Of a DNA stretch of 64,000 nt, positions 1-13,680 are shown piece by piece; position 1 is the stretch's first letter, and each line of letters opens with the position of its first letter. The position numbers and the translations under genes are program-made. The DNA is from Aquilaria yunnanensis (taxonomy: Eukaryota > Streptophyta > Magnoliopsida > Malvales > Thymelaeaceae): contig CM077597.1 of assembly GCA_039654915.1 (NCBI GenBank), positions 93,436,001-93,500,000 on the forward strand. Direction: 5' to 3'. The notes under the pieces were generated by a model, which saw only the letters and a list, made by a program, of their open reading frames with translations, did not search any database and was not told the origin of the DNA.

Positions 1-3000
1 TGATGAACTTAAGGCAAATAAGTTTATTCATGGACTTAAGGTAAAGTTAAAGAGCTTCTTGCTTATTATTGTGGTTTAAACCTATCATGAGGCTATTCAA
101 AAAGCCTTGGTATTGGAAAAAGAGTTGATGGAGGTGAAATCTAAGGATAAGATCATTGAGCCAAGGGTTCCGATGCACTCAAGATTGTCAAGCAATAGGC
201 CTAACCCGGGAGAAAACCAAGTTCCCTCTAAAACAAGTAAGAAGAATGGGAAAGGTCGTTGGCTAAAGTATCAAAAATTTTATGGTAACAAACCTTGCAC
301 CCTCAACACCGATCTTTGTAATTACTATCATCAATCTGGACATTGGGCTAGGGAATGCCTAAGGATTAGGCAAGAGTAAGGCCAAGGAAGGGTTAGAGCC
401 TTAGGATCTGGAAATGCACCTACTGGAGCCCTTGTGCAGCCATGCATTTTTACCTTGACAGGCCAAACACCCAGGGAGCTGACATATGCTAGGTAACTTT
501 AATGTTCAGGATAGTAATATTAAGCTTTTTTTTTCCTATTATTTCTTTGAGAATGGTTGTTAAGTTAAGATTCCATAGAGTTTTGATGGATGAGATGAGG
601 TTTATTAGAACTGCAAAAAAAACATCATCTTCGCCAATGAAATGGTTCATGGGTATCCTTTGGAGTTAGAGGGTCGTAGGTTTTTGTGTGACCTTTAGGT
701 TATAACCTCGATCCCATATGATATTGTTTTTAGGATGGATAGGTTAAGTAGGTAGAAGGCCAAGATCGACTGTGTTAGTTTTAAGGTCACCATTGAGGAT
801 GCCTCAAGGGTAAGTGTGACTTGCATGGACAGTTTAGTAGGTAGTACCGGGAGCTTGCACCTCAAGTTGTTGAAGTCCATTCCCATTATAAGTAAAGAAG
901 AATATTATTCACTGAATGGGGTGGCAGTCAAAGAGTAGCTCAAGGAAATCCCAATAGCCAATCTATTCTTGAAAATATTTCTTATAGATCTTCTAGGGTT
1001 ACCTTTATAAAGGAAAATAGAATTCTCCATACACTTATAACCTAAGGTAGAACCAATTTCTATACCCCTCTCGGTATCGGATGTCAACACCTGAAATGGA
1101 TGAGCTGAAAAAGTAGTTAGAAAAGCTGCTTGAGAAGGGCTTTATAAGGCCAAGTGTTTCCTCGTAGGGTAGCCCAGGTGTTCTTTGTGAATAAGAAAGA
1201 TAGAACCTTTTGCTTATGTATAGACTACAGGAAACTAAATACAGTAACTATTAAGAAAAAATGTCCACTGCCCAAGATCGATTACTTATTTGATAGGTTA
1301 AGAAGGACAAAGGTCTTTTCTAAAATAGACCTAAGGTTTGGATACTTTCAGATAAGAGTAAAGGAATAAGATATCCTAAAAACTACATTCAGAACTAAGT
1401 ATGGGCATTATGGGTACATGGTTATGTCTTTCGAAGTGACTAATACTCTTACAGTTTTCTTGGATGCCATGAATCGGATTTTTAGGCCCTACCCAGATCA
1501 GTTTGTGGAGGTGTTTATTGATGATATATTAGTGTACCGTAAGACCCCCCAAGAACATGAAGAACATTTAAAGGTAGTTTTACAAGTGTTTAAAGATAAC
1601 TACTATTATGTAAAACTATCTAAGTGCCAATTCTAAGCTTGTGAAATTCTATTCCTCAGGCATATCATAAATGTTCAAGGACTAAGTGTTGGCCCAGAAA
1701 AAGTAAATGTGGTGGTGGAGTGGAAATGTCTAACCACTGTAAGTGAAATTTGATGTTTTTTAGGGTTGACAAGTTATCGCAGAAGGTTTATTGAAAAATT
1801 CTATATCATCGCTTTATCGTTAATTGCCTTGACAAATAAGGCATGAAAGTTTATCTGAATTTCTAAGTGTGAAGAAATTTTCTATGAGCTTAAGAAAAGA
1901 CTAACTTCTGCTCTCATCTTGATCCTACCAGGTCTACATACGACTTTTTTGGTGTACACCAATGCATCTAGGACAAGATTAGGATGTGTGTTGATGTAGG
2001 ATAAGCAAGTGATTACATATGGCTCTAGGCAGTTAAGGCCTAATTAAGTGAACAACCTAGTACATGATCTTGAGTTGACAGTTATTGTGTTTGCTTTAAA
2101 GCTCTAGATACACTATCTTATGGGAGGATTCTTTAAGATCTTTACGGACCATAAGAGTCTATAGTATTTGTTTACCAAAAAGGACCTGAACATAAGGCAA
2201 AGAAGGTGGATCGAGCATATCAAGTATTACAATTGTTGGATAGATTATCGTTCTGGAAAGGACAATGTGGTTGTCGATGCCTTGAGTCGTAAGTATTCTG
2301 AGGTGATTATTTCCAAGGATCAAGTGGCTAGTACCTTATAAAGTTCCAATGTGGAACAATTCTCGGTCTTATTTAAAATCTGGTAAAACTAGAAAATGGC
2401 TTATGTCATGGTCCTTGAGATTTAGTCAGCATGGCTGGCTAAGGTTAAGGAAGCTCAAGACAAGGACCTGAGCTTGAGGAAAGTTTTTGAGGAGGAAAGG
2501 CATGGTATTGTATTGAAGGAATTTTAGTAGAAAGATGGGTGACTTTATTATGGCGACCAACTCTATGTGCCAAATAACCTAAGGCAACAAGTGTTGCAAG
2601 AAGCATATACGAGTAAGCTTAATGTTCACCCTGACATGAATAAAATGTACCATGACCTTAGGACTCATTTCTGGTGGCTGAAATTTAAGGACATATATGA
2701 ATACATGTCTAAGTGCCTCACTTTCTAAATGGTGAAGGCAAAGCACCAAAAGCCATAAGAAATGTTGCAAACTTTGCTCCTCCAGGAGAAAAAGTGGGGA
2801 TCCATTACCAGAAACTTCTATGTTGGGTTACGTAATATAAGAAGCCACCATGACTCAATTTGGTGGTCATTGATAAGTTAACAAAATTGGCATATTTTAT
2901 CTCCATTAAGATTACTTATAACATAGAGAAGTTGGCCTAATTGTATATTCAGAAAGTAGTGAGACTCCAAGGAATCTCCGACAGATTGTATCTGATAGAG

Positions 3001-3861
3001 ATCCCTGTTTTGTCTTAAGGATATAAAATGCCTTTCAAAAGGCTATGGGTTCCACTGTGAGCCTAAGTACTTCTTATCCGCCCCAAAATCGATGGTTAAA
3101 CTAAACAGATGATCCAGACCTTAAAAGACATGTTACGAAGTTATGTGATGGATTTTAGAGGCGATTGGGACCAACACTAATCACTAAGCGAATTTGCCTA
3201 CAACAATAGCTATCAAGAAGTCATTAAAATGGTGCCTTATGAAGCTTGTGTATGGGTATAAGTGTGTAACACCTCATTGTTGGGTGGATAAGGTAGATGA
3301 AGTTATTGTTGGCCTAAAAATCATTGTTGAGACCATAGCAAAGATTAAGTTGATCCAAGCAAGGATCAAGGTTACCTCGGATTGCTAAGACAAATATGTA
3401 AATGTGCAAAAGAAAGAACTAGAGTTTAATGTAGAAGACAAGGTGTTCCTTTATGTTTCCTCAATGAAAGGTGTGGCTAGGTTTGGCCAAAGGGACAAGT
3501 TGGCTATAAGATACATTAGTCATTTTGAAATCCTTGGAAGGGTTGGGAAAGTAGAATTGGTTGGCTTTGTTGCCAAGTTTGGCCCTTGCTTATAATTTCT
3601 TCAATGTAAATGTTAGCCTCATTTATTATACCAATAAGGGAGGACCTAAGTTATGAAGAGTACCCTGTTAAGTTTTTTAATCGCCAAGTCAGGAAACTAA
3701 GAACAAAGTGGATTTTAATGGTTAAGGTACTATTGTCTAACCATGGTGAAGAGGAGGCCACTTGGGAGATCGAGCAAGACATGCAAAGGCAATATCCAAG
3801 TGAATTCGCCAAATTAGGTCAGAATTTGGGGACCAAATTTCTAAATGAGGGGAGGATGTGA
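1..3861 (+). pseudogene. Decayed gag-pol polyprotein of a Tekay/Del-type Ty3/gypsy chromovirus
   Basis: The translation, broken by many stops and frameshifts, gives gypsy domains in the standard order. A Gag zinc knuckle lies at about 317-358; its second cysteine is now tyrosine (CNYY, then H and C at normal spacing). Reverse transcriptase spans about 1154-1636, with the fingers motif [11 protein letters not shown] and catalytic FIDDILVY near 1515-1540. RNase H and its tether (DALSRKYSE near 2280) follow at about 1930-2300. An integrase relic lies at about 2570-3500. The C-terminal chromodomain is at about 3640-3820 (EEATWEIEQDMQRQYPSEF). Gypsy order plus a chromodomain identifies a chromovirus, and the long LTR that follows points to Tekay/Del. 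Gag and the 5' LTR are cut by the window edge. The element cannot encode its own movement. Confidence 0.9.
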
Positions 3862-4382
3862 CAACTTTCCTAGTCAACAACTAGCTTTAACCTCGGTAAG
3901 TATGTTTTATTTAAGTGTTTTACTTAAATGCAACAAATTAATATTTTATTAAGCAAGAAAGATAAGATAAATAAAGTAAAGATGAGTTCCTAAGTGTGAT
4001 TTGACACCTAAAAGTCATAGGGTAGAATGGTAATTTTGACCCAACTGAGTGGCATGACCATAATTTTGATGAAATTAGATTCATTTAAATATTTTTGACT
4101 AATTCAATTGAGACCATAAGTTATTCCAGCTAATAAAACCACCAATTGAAGAAAACTTGCAAAAAATTGCACAGAGTATTCAAATGAGTCATTTATCTCT
4201 TAAGTGGCTTAAATGTTTAGAAAGTTCAGTGTAGGAGGCATAAAAACATTCTTTGGGACCAAAGAGGGATGATTTCTAGTGTGAGTCTAGTGGCTAAAGT
4301 GAAACAAAAGAGAACTTAAGGGCCAAGAGACAAGAAAACAGAAAATAGACCTTAGTGGAGTTGTTGGTATATTTTAGCAAAA
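3859..4382 (+). mobile_element. Tekay 3' LTR, first fragment
   Basis: A purine-rich tract (GAGGGGAGGATG) just before 3859 is the polypurine tract, and the LTR begins TGTGACAAC. The fragment can be followed in parallel with 50690-51130 (shared words include ggcatgaccataatttt and gagggccaag). It is interrupted by the CACTA element at 4383 and continues at 14524. Confidence 0.8.
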
Positions 4383-4398
4383 CACTACAAAAAAAACG
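4383..4398. repeat. CACTA terminal inverted repeat, left
   Basis: CACTACAAAAAAAACG pairs imperfectly with the inverted end at 14508-14523. This is the transposase cleavage site of the element. Confidence 0.9.
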
Positions 4399-4750
4399 GA
4401 CTTTACCAACTGCCATTTACCAACGTGCAGCAGTTGGTAAACTGAATTTACCAACAGCTGCACGTTGGTAAATGGCCGTTGGTATTCCATACGTTGGAAA
4501 ATTTTTTACCAACGCGCAACTAATAACACGTTGGTAAATTCCAACGCGTACACATTGGTAAAATACACGTTGGTAATTACCAACGGTCATTTAAAGGACT
4601 CGGTTTCCATCGCGTAGTTATAGTTACCAACTGCTGCACGTTGGTAACTTACCAACTGTCAGCAGTTGGTAACTTGACAGTTGGTAATTACCAACTGGCG
4701 GAAGTTGGTAACGATGCTGTTATAAAGCTGTTGGTACTGACCCTTCGCGG
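4399..4750. repeat. CACTA subterminal repeats, left
   Basis: TTACCAAC and its complement GTTGGTAA alternate many times, often as short palindromes around a variable centre (for example TTACCAACTG...CAGTTGGTAA). In En/Spm elements such motifs are where the TNPA protein binds. The same words fill the opposite end. Confidence 0.85.
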
Positions 4751-5110
4751 AAGTTGGTTTGTTTCACATTTACGCATTCGTTATGTATATTAAACGTTCC
4801 AGGTTTCGGTTGTTTCGTATTTTTCCCCGTTTCAATCCACATTCAAAAGTAAATTACCAATTCAAAAGTACGCCCGGCTTGACTTAGCAATAAACATTAC
4901 ACAACTATGTCAACGTAATTGAAATATTAATATTCTCAACTACAGCATAATTAAAGCAATAACAGATATGTCTGAAAGAAAGCATTCAACATTCAACGGC
5001 TTACACATTTCATAAATATCAAGTCAGTCTGATTTAGGTCTAAAAATAATTATGTTGCCATGCTCTAATACAAGAACTGCAGAAATGCGCTAACCTGTTC
5101 ATGACGCCCA

Positions 5111-6871
5111 TCACGGAGTCCCGACTATCTCCTCATCCTCTGACTCCGAGTCATCCGGATAATGTGGAACTGGTTGTGCCGGCTGGCATGGAAGGTTTAG
5201 CAAACGACAAATAATCTCCAACTGTGCCCGGTTTGCCTCCAATGCAGCTCTCTGAGCCTCCATCTCTGCTCTTTGTCTCCTTTGAATCCTCTCAAGCTTC
5301 CTCTCGTACTCCGCATCCCTTCGCGCATTCTCCTCCGCCATCATCTTCTGTACTTGCTCGTTGAATTGCGGTGTCTATGTGATGTCGATAGGCGGGATGG
5401 AACCTGGCTGTCGGTGTCCCGGTATAGCACACTGCTCAGATCCTAATCCAAATACCCGGCCTCTCTTTCTACCGCCAGATGCGGTACTAATGATTGCTAG
5501 TTCATCAATGGCCTCAATTCCATCCTCTTGCTGTGTTTGCTCCTCAATCTCTGCACTGATACGAGTCTACAGCAACGTCATAAAATACATTTAGTCATGT
5601 CATAATTTGTAAAACATAGTAATTAAGTTAAGAATATTCTGCAACCAAACGACTTTTACTACTTACAGCAACTTCTTCATAGTGCTTACTAACATATCTC
5701 CCATTCTTCTTTTTATGTGTCGCTTGAAGGACTTTAAACAAGCCAGGGTCTTTCTTCTCAGGATCTCTCTCTCTCTATTTGAATGAAAACCAACATTAAT
5801 ATTTTACAATATTTCATTAGTATCTGAACTGTTATTTGAAAGAACATTAAAGCATACATACCATTTGCTCTCGATGTGCAGACATCGAGATAGATCCCCC
5901 AGCATATGTCGCGCTGCAAGAGCCTGACTGTGAATCCTCGTCAGTCATTGTTGCTCGCATTGCCTTGAACTTCGCGGACTTCTAAATGAACTCAGGACTC
6001 GCCCAATATGCCTCCATCTCCGCATATGCAGAATCTGACATAAAATTCGCCTTCACTCGACGTTTAACAGGATCCTTCACACGCCAAATTTCTGACATCA
6101 TGCTTCTGTAATGTTGTGCTCCCAATACATTCCAAACCCGATACACCTCATTATGGTGTATGGGATCCCACTCACAGCTCCTCTATACAGGTTAATATGT
6201 TTAAACTATTAGAATGGGGAAATAGCATTCTATCTCTTATAACATTATTACATCATTATCATAGTCATATTATTGTCATACCTCAAAAACACGCCACCAT
6301 TGCTGCAGGTCTGATGGAGAGACGGATGACCAATCAGCATATGGCTTGAAATGTGTGGTGAAACATGGTGTCACTAACCGTGTCGCCACAGCTGGAATGA
6401 ATCTGTGACGTTTAAATTATCGGACTTAAGTTTCAAAGAATGATTCCATGTAAAGTATTTATTTTACTAATATTACTACTTGTGTCTGGTATTTATCACT
6501 TACGTGTTACCATGTGGGGATATCCTCATCCGCGGTCGACCTGCTGTCTGTGACATCGATGATGGGATGTCATCAATATGTATATCATCATCTGAGGAAT
6601 GGGTCGGCACTATGGGGTGCCTCAGGTGTCGCGCACCAGATCCATGTCCAGATGGCGTGCCTCCACCGCCGTCTTCTCGGTGCTCATGTGAGGGGACCTG
6701 CGTGGATGGCACTGTTGTCCCCTGTGTCTCCACACCGACATCCTCCTATGCCCGGGATGAAGAACCCATCCTATGTCGTTCATTAAGTATTGGTTCCATT
6801 ACCTCCTTAAACTGCGCAAATGGTCCTTTCCTAGGTCGGCGTTTATACGTGTTATCCCCTTTACGAGGCAT
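5111..6871 (-). pseudogene. TNPA-like (Ptta/En/Spm plant transposase family) gene, stop-ridden
   Basis: Reading down the minus strand from an ATG at 6871 gives MPRKGDNTYKRRPRKGPFAQ, then an acidic and proline-rich stretch. A separate exon at about 6175-5875 holds a conserved block with WDPIHHNEVYRVWNVLG, EAYWASPEFI and GGSISMSAHREQM. Another at about 5770-5670 has DPGLFKVLQATHKKKNGRYV. The last exon is a coiled-coil rich in Glu, Arg and Gln ending at 5111. This order matches the second gene of plant CACTA elements, whose product binds subterminal repeats. In-frame TAG stops are at 6746-6748, 5982-5984 and 5375-5377; exon borders between blocks were not resolved. The first and last stops are read assuming the surrounding blocks are exons. 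Confidence 0.75.
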
Positions 6872-7029
6872 CTGCATTTATTTTTCGGTAAGTTGGTCAA
6901 TTAAACATAACATATATCTACTGACATATATTGTGCAGTATTAGGGGTACATAAACGTACTCAAATATTTCAATGACATACATAAAAATTATAGGTTACC
7001 ATTGTTCCTAATACATGTTATCTACTCAT

Positions 7030-10000
7030 TCATTCAGACCCGCTGCTGTCATTCGACTCAAACTCCTCGGACTCTTCAGAGTCACTGTCATTCGATATAA
7101 ACTCCCCACCATCATCTGTCTCGCCATTAGATTCCCCCTCCTCAAGTACATCTTCTTCAATATCATCACTGACACCCGGATCAGCTAACTCCTCAATTGG
7201 GTCATCTTCAATTCTTTGACAATTAACGGATGAACTGTCTTGATACACGTCATCCGTGTCCATAACTGCAGCCTCTATTATCCATCGAGGTTTTATCTTC
7301 ATAACAGCTGACCACCCATTTCTTTCACGTGACTTGCTCGGATATCGTGTGTAGTAAACTTGGTCAGCCTGTGATGCTAGAATGAAAGGATCAAACTTCT
7401 GATATTTGCGGCTATTCCGGATCTCAACTAACCCAAATTGTTTATGCATTCGAGTTCCACGTTCAGGTGTTGGGTCAAACCAGTTGCACCTAAACAAGAC
7501 AACATTCTTATGCGGAAAGCCGGGATATTCAAGTTGAATGACTTCTTCTAATATACCATAAAAATCACATTCAACTTCATTTGCACCCGTGCTGCGTATG
7601 CATACTCCACTATTAAATGTTGATTTTTCCTTCCCCCATTCACTTATGTGAAACTTGTACCCATTTGTGAAATACACCGGCCATGTCTGAACTCGCCGTG
7701 AGGGACCACATGCAACATCCCACAAGATGGTATCGACAATATTGTTACCTGGGTCATCAACCTATGCAAAACATATTTCAATTTAGGCCAACATATATGG
7801 AATGTTGTATAACTTAACATATTGCAATACATTCTGTCCTAAAAGCACACGTACATATCGTCGGAGTCAGGATGAGAAATTGTTTTCAATGTGTATGTCC
7901 ATCTCAGACATTGTTATCTTAGGTGCAGTTTCCCTGACCATGTCCACAAACATACTGTGGCCAATAACAGAAACAATAAAAGTATGTTAGTTTTGTTTGA
8001 TGAGTAGTACTTAATTTTTACATAGTCAATGTTAGAATGTATTTACATGACTGATCACTTACTTTAGGTATGGCCTGATCTGAGCACAGTTTAGAAGAAC
8101 GTATGTGGTTGCCAGTCTGAGTTCATCGTCCGTGAGGAATCTATATCTGCATGCACCATATGGTCGTCCCGGAAAAGTGAATATGGACCACAAGTCACCA
8201 TTACATTGGACAGGACCACCATCGTCATTTCTTGGTACGCGGTTCATCATGCAGGGAACATGGGACTCAAAGTAATGGGAGCAAAAGATGGAAGTCTCCT
8301 CTATAAGGTATGCTTCACATATCGATCCCTCAACATAAGCAGTATTAGAAACCTTCATTTTCAGGTCATGCATGCACCGCTCAAATTTATACATCCATCG
8401 GTATTGAACAGGTCCTCCAACCCTTGCTTCAAAGGGCAAGTGAACTGGGAGATGCTCCATGACATCAAAAAACCCTGGAGGGAAAATTCTCTCAAGCTTA
8501 CAAATTATAATTGCAATATTTTCCTCCAACGCAAACAAGTGATTTTCATGCAACTCTGGAGAGCACAAATCTCTAAAGAATAGGCTTAACTCCGTTAATG
8601 GCTTCCAAATATTCTCGGGTAGCGCTTCGAGGGCAATGGGGAGAAGCCTTTGCATCATAACGTGGCAATCATGGCTCTTCATACCATACATATTGCAACC
8701 AGCTGTATCAACACATCTCCCAAGATTCGAGGCATATCCATCAGGGAATCGTAAAGATTTTACCCAGGCGATCACATCTTGCCTTTGGTTAACATCCAAT
8801 GTAAACCTCGCCTTTGGTTTGAACGAACGACCATCATCAAGTGGAACCATGTTTAACTCCTGCCGATTACAAAAAAATTCCAGGTCCTTCCGTGCTTTCA
8901 CATTATCTTTCGTTTTGTTCTTAACATCCATCACAGTATTCCATATATTTTCAAACACGTTCTTCTCAATATGCATAACATCAAGATTATGTCGTATTAA
9001 GTTCGCGGCCCAATATGGTAACTCCCAGAAAATGCTTCGCTTCGTCCAATTATGTGATTTCCCATAATCGAATGGGCGATTTTGTGGCCCATCGTTTCCA
9101 ACTGATGGAATCCATGAGATTCTTTCAAATATATCCTCACCTGATAAGCGCGGAGGAGGTAATGACTTCTCTGATTTCCCCTTCTTAAACCAAGTACAAT
9201 TCCTTCTATATGGGTGGTTCCGGGCAAGGAATTGCCGATGACAGTCGAAAAATGAAATTTTCTCCCCATACTTAAGTTGGAATGCCTTGTTTTCGCCCAT
9301 ACAAATAGGGCAACACAATCGCCCATGTGTCATCCACCCTGACAGCATGCCATAAGCTGGAAGTCATTTATGGTCCACATTAACGCTGCTCGCAGAATAA
9401 AATTTTGTTTCAATGACACATCCCATGTTTCAACGCCATCAAACCACAGATGCCGTAGCTCCTCGATTAAAGGTTGTAGATAAACATCAATCTTATACGG
9501 AGTATTGTTTCCCAGATGCTCCAAAAGGTGTAAATCCATCGGCACATAACCCCAATCTGACATTTCGTGGTTCTGAAGCAAACCATGGGTAGGTCTGATC
9601 AAAATGCTTCCAAGCTTCACCATCTGATGGATGTTTGATAACACCTGTGACCTGTGTTTGCTCCTTATGCCACCTCATCTGCTCAGCTGTTGCCAATGAC
9701 GCAAATAAGCGTTGCAGACGAGGGCTTAGTGGTAAATAATGCATGGTTTTTCTCGGGCGATATTTACCACGACCTCCCTTTTTTGGCTTATATCTCTCAG
9801 CTGCACAGTACTTACATATACCCAGACTACTGTCATCTTTCCAGAACAACATACAATCATTCACACAGACGTCAATCTTCTCGTGAGACAGACCCAACTG
9901 CGAAACTAATTTCTTAGTTTCATACTAATTTGATGGCATCGTACTATCTGTTGGTTGAGTCTCCTTCATCAGTTGGGCAATGCCATTAAAGCATCCTCGT

Positions 10001-10539
10001 GACATGTGATACTCAGACTTAATGTTGAGAAGACGGACAGCAGCAGATAACTCAGAATGACTTTCGCACCCATCCCATAAAGGAGTTGATGCTGAATTCA
10101 AAAGGTTAAAAAATTTTGAGGCGCTTTCATTCGGCTCTGCAACATTAACTTCTGGAATTTGTGAGTAACTAGGGCCAACGGCATCTAATACCATCCTTTC
10201 ATATGGATTCGTTGAACTCCCCTGGTCAAACTGATCAAACCCACTCACACCCGGAGCCGTATCTGATGCTTCATTAAATGGCTCACCATGAGCGATCCAA
10301 TTCAAGTAAAAAGGCGTAAACCCCCATTTGTACAGATGAACTCTGACCTCATCAGCCTAATTAAACCGCAAATTCTTACATTTCCGACAAGGACAGCGAA
10401 TGTATAACCCACTCATAGTTTCAGGGTGCGAGACAGCAAATGATATAAATTCTTCGACCCCGGCCTCCCACTGTTCTGTGTAACCCGTTCAGCCAGGCAA
10501 GAAACGGTTACTGTACATCCAACTACGGGCGGATTCCAT
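7030..10539 (-). pseudogene. TNP2-type CACTA transposase, degraded
   Basis: The start at 10539 (MESARSWMYSNRFLPG) opens a transposase-associated domain with CPCRKCKNLRF. It is followed by the TNP2 core (KLVSQLGLSHEKIDVCVND, IDVYLQPLIEELRHLW, CHRQFLARNHPYRRN, DVMHIEKNVFENIW), a DUF4218-like region (GMKSHDCHVMMQRLLPIAL) and a DUF4216-like region (WFDPTPERGTRMHKQFGLVE). Two introns have good borders: 8062-7955 (GTAAGT...CAG) and 7854-7762 (GTACGT...TAG); both keep frame. Damage: TGA at 10489-10491, TAG at 10357-10359 and 9925-9927, an apparent loss of core sequence near 9490-9560, a one-base deletion near 9360, and a TGA just before intron 2. The acidic tail ends at 7030. Confidence 0.9.
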
Positions 10540-10869
10540 TACAAACAAAATATATTCGTAATCATAAACATCTCAGTGTTCTTACATGATATACGTAGTC
10601 AAGTTTTATATTCAGTTAATAAAAACAACAAAAGTTCATTAATGTTTATGTAAGTAACTTAAAAAGTTGGAAGATAAACAAAGTTTATTCTGAATCTTAT
10701 TGTTCTTATGATTAACGTACAATCATTATTATTGTTGTTAGTGTTCTTATTATTCTTATTGTTCTTAGTATGTAAATTAAAAATTTTCTTCATTATATTT
10801 TATTACATATAGGCTTTATACTAAGTAAAAAAGGTAATGAATAAAGAAAGTTTATGTTTAGGATGAGAG

Positions 10870-11235
10870 TTAAAACTGTCCTTATCATTCCTTTATGATT
10901 TAGGGTTTGAAGGTTAGAGATTGAGGGTTTATGATTTGGATTAAGAGCTTATAGTTAAGGTTAAGGTTAAGGTTAGAGTCTTGGGTTTATGGGGATTAGG
11001 GTTAAAAATTTTTTATTTAGCGTTTATGGTAATACTAATATTAGTGTTAAGGTTAGGGTCTAAGTTTATGTCTATTAGAGTTTACATTTAGGACCCATCG
11101 CAGATACTGCTACGATTATAGACTTATAGTTTAGGTTAGATTTTGTAATTAGTGTTAACAAAGTTTAGGTTTGGGGTCTTGGGTTTAAGTTTTGTTTTAT
11201 GGTCTAAGGTAAAGGTTAGGGTTAGGAAGCAGATT
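10870..11235 (+). repeat. Degenerate telomere-like repeat
   Basis: Imperfect repeats of TTTAGGG/TTAGGGTT type (for example ggattagggttaaaa, ggttaaggttaaggttag) are scattered through about 360 bp. They are far from perfect and lie inside the CACTA element, so they are interstitial and not a chromosome end. Confidence 0.6.
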
Positions 11236-12857
11236 GCGTTCAATTCATGTTTGGCACAATCAGGATAGCTGGATTTTGTCGAAGGACAATGAGTCCTCCT
11301 CTTTTCAAGGTTGGTGACATTTTATCATTTTCATATCTTTCCGATTTTCGATTTCGCTATTCTTGTACTTTAACTTTTCTTTTTTCGGGAACACATTTCC
11401 AGTCCCTATATTATTTTCATTTCTGATATTAGACCATAAGTTTAATAAATTATAGTGTTTTTGTTTAATGCCTTGGTTATTTTTTTTAAATCTTTTATTA
11501 TCTAAACTAAAATATCTGTAACCATGGTTTAATTTTTTTTAGTGAAATAAGACCTAAACCAGTTCACTTTTCGAAAGTCAATTGTTAAACTCGTAATACG
11601 TAAAGTTTAAAGATTCTCTCTATCGGTCTTAATTAAATAATTATTCTGCATTATTATTGTCATATTATTGCAACATGGTTTAAACATATAATATTAATTG
11701 TTATTATCATTACACCATGACATAATATAACTATTTACACTAAAGCACTCCAAGTAAACCATAACTATACCTATTACCATCAACTTATACAAATAATCAT
11801 TCTATAAAAGAATATAAACAACGCACAAAGAACTTACATATTGACTCTAATCCATAAGCAAAAATATCCACAGATAACAAATAATTAACATAAAATGCAT
11901 ATTCAAATATCAACAATTATGTTCAAACCACAGTAACAACACAGAAGTTTTATTATCAATATTAATAATTAAAAACAATGGTAATGTTAAAATCTCGTTT
12001 TCAATTACAGTCGCTAAGAAATTACAAACTTACCTCGAACAAATTCGAACGCAGAGGAGAAACAATGGGTACGTCTTCAGGCTCGCAGATGCAGGGAGGA
12101 ACTGAAAAAATGGGGGGAAAAAACTTAACATCCTGGTAATATAAGAAATTTCCTTCAAATCCAACAAAGGAACGTTAATCTACACGAGCCTTATAAATCA
12201 ATACATTATAAAGAAAATTATTAGTAACATTATACATATTATTATTATAATAAATACTATTATTATTAGTAGTATTTATTGTAATTATGATTGTTAAGAA
12301 GTGATCAAAGGTTGATATTAAGCAGTTCTCTTTTCTCATCTGGAAAAGTTTGTATAATTTATATCCACTTTTTACTAATCTTATGTATAAAAATGTGAAT
12401 GACATTAATTTGCATGGATGAATAAAATTGTTATCATATATAAAGTAATCAGTTCAAAATAAAAGTTGATACAAATAATTTTTTTTAAAAAGAGAGGAAT
12501 TAAAATTTGGACAATTTAATCTCAGAATTATTGTATTGTTCGTAACATGCTTAGAAAATGGAGTCAATTAAAACTGAGATCTTTAATATATAAACTCAAA
12601 AATGATGACCCTGAAAAAGGTCAAAATTACAATATTTTCATAAAAATTACATAAAAATAAACGATAAATTAAGGCATGAGTTATGTTTTCATAAAAATAT
12701 TTAAAACATAAAAAGGTGTCAAATCAAGAATATTAATAATGGTAAATCCGCGACTGTGCTCATAAAAAAAAATATTCAGTAAACAATAAAAATGGACCAT
12801 CTTACATAGAAATAATGAAATGGTGATAAATATATCTATTAGTATGTTCATGATTTG

Positions 12858-13680
12858 TTTTTAATTAAACGTAATATTTTGACATATACATATATTACCC
12901 ACACATTTTACTTAAAAGTAATTATTTTCTATTTTTAAATTAATCCCAAAATTCAGAATAAACTAGGAAAATGTACATAAATGTTAAATTATAATGGGTC
13001 ACCCAACTAGTTCAAATCCAACCATCAACAACAATACATCACCAATATTTCACAAATTTTACTACAAAATACCATGTAATAATCGGAATATTACCTATTT
13101 TTTGGAAAATAAAAAAATTAAAAATATGTTCTAAACAAATAAAAATTTAAGTGATAGTAAAATTAAGTGTAGATGACTTACATAGTAACTTTACACAACA
13201 ATTAAATAAACTACCTAATCAATTTACTTACAACTTATTATTAACAATTTTAAATTAAACTAAATAATTTCACACATAAATATACAACCTAATTAATTTA
13301 CTTCCAAAGTACTTATTTATTATATCTAAATATAGAAACTAATTTTACACAAATATTAAATATACCACCTAATCAATTAACTGACAATAAATTTTTCACT
13401 ATTTTTAATTAAACTCAATATTTTGACATATACATATATTACCCACACATTTTACTTAAAAGTAATTATTTTCTATTTTTTATTTAATCCGAAAATTCAG
13501 AAAAAACTAATAAATTGCACATAAATGTTAAATTAAATGGGTCACCGAATAGTTCACATCCAACCATCAACAATAATAAATCACAAATATTTCACAAATT
13601 TTACTCCAAAATACAATGAAGTAAACTGAATATTAACTAATTTTCAGAAAAAAAAAATTAAAAATACGTTCTAAACAAAC
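12858..13680 (+). repeat. Direct duplication of about 280 bp inside the CACTA element
   Basis: 12858-13139 and 13401-13680 are the same sequence with scattered changes. Both start TTTTAATTAAAC, share gacatatacatatattaccc and catccaaccatcaacaa (with small differences), and end near TTCTAAACAAA. Confidence 0.85.

Noticed and set aside
8206..9067. Long plus-strand frames over the TNP2 region
   Set aside because: Antisense shadows of the transposase, which matches TNP2 on the minus strand.
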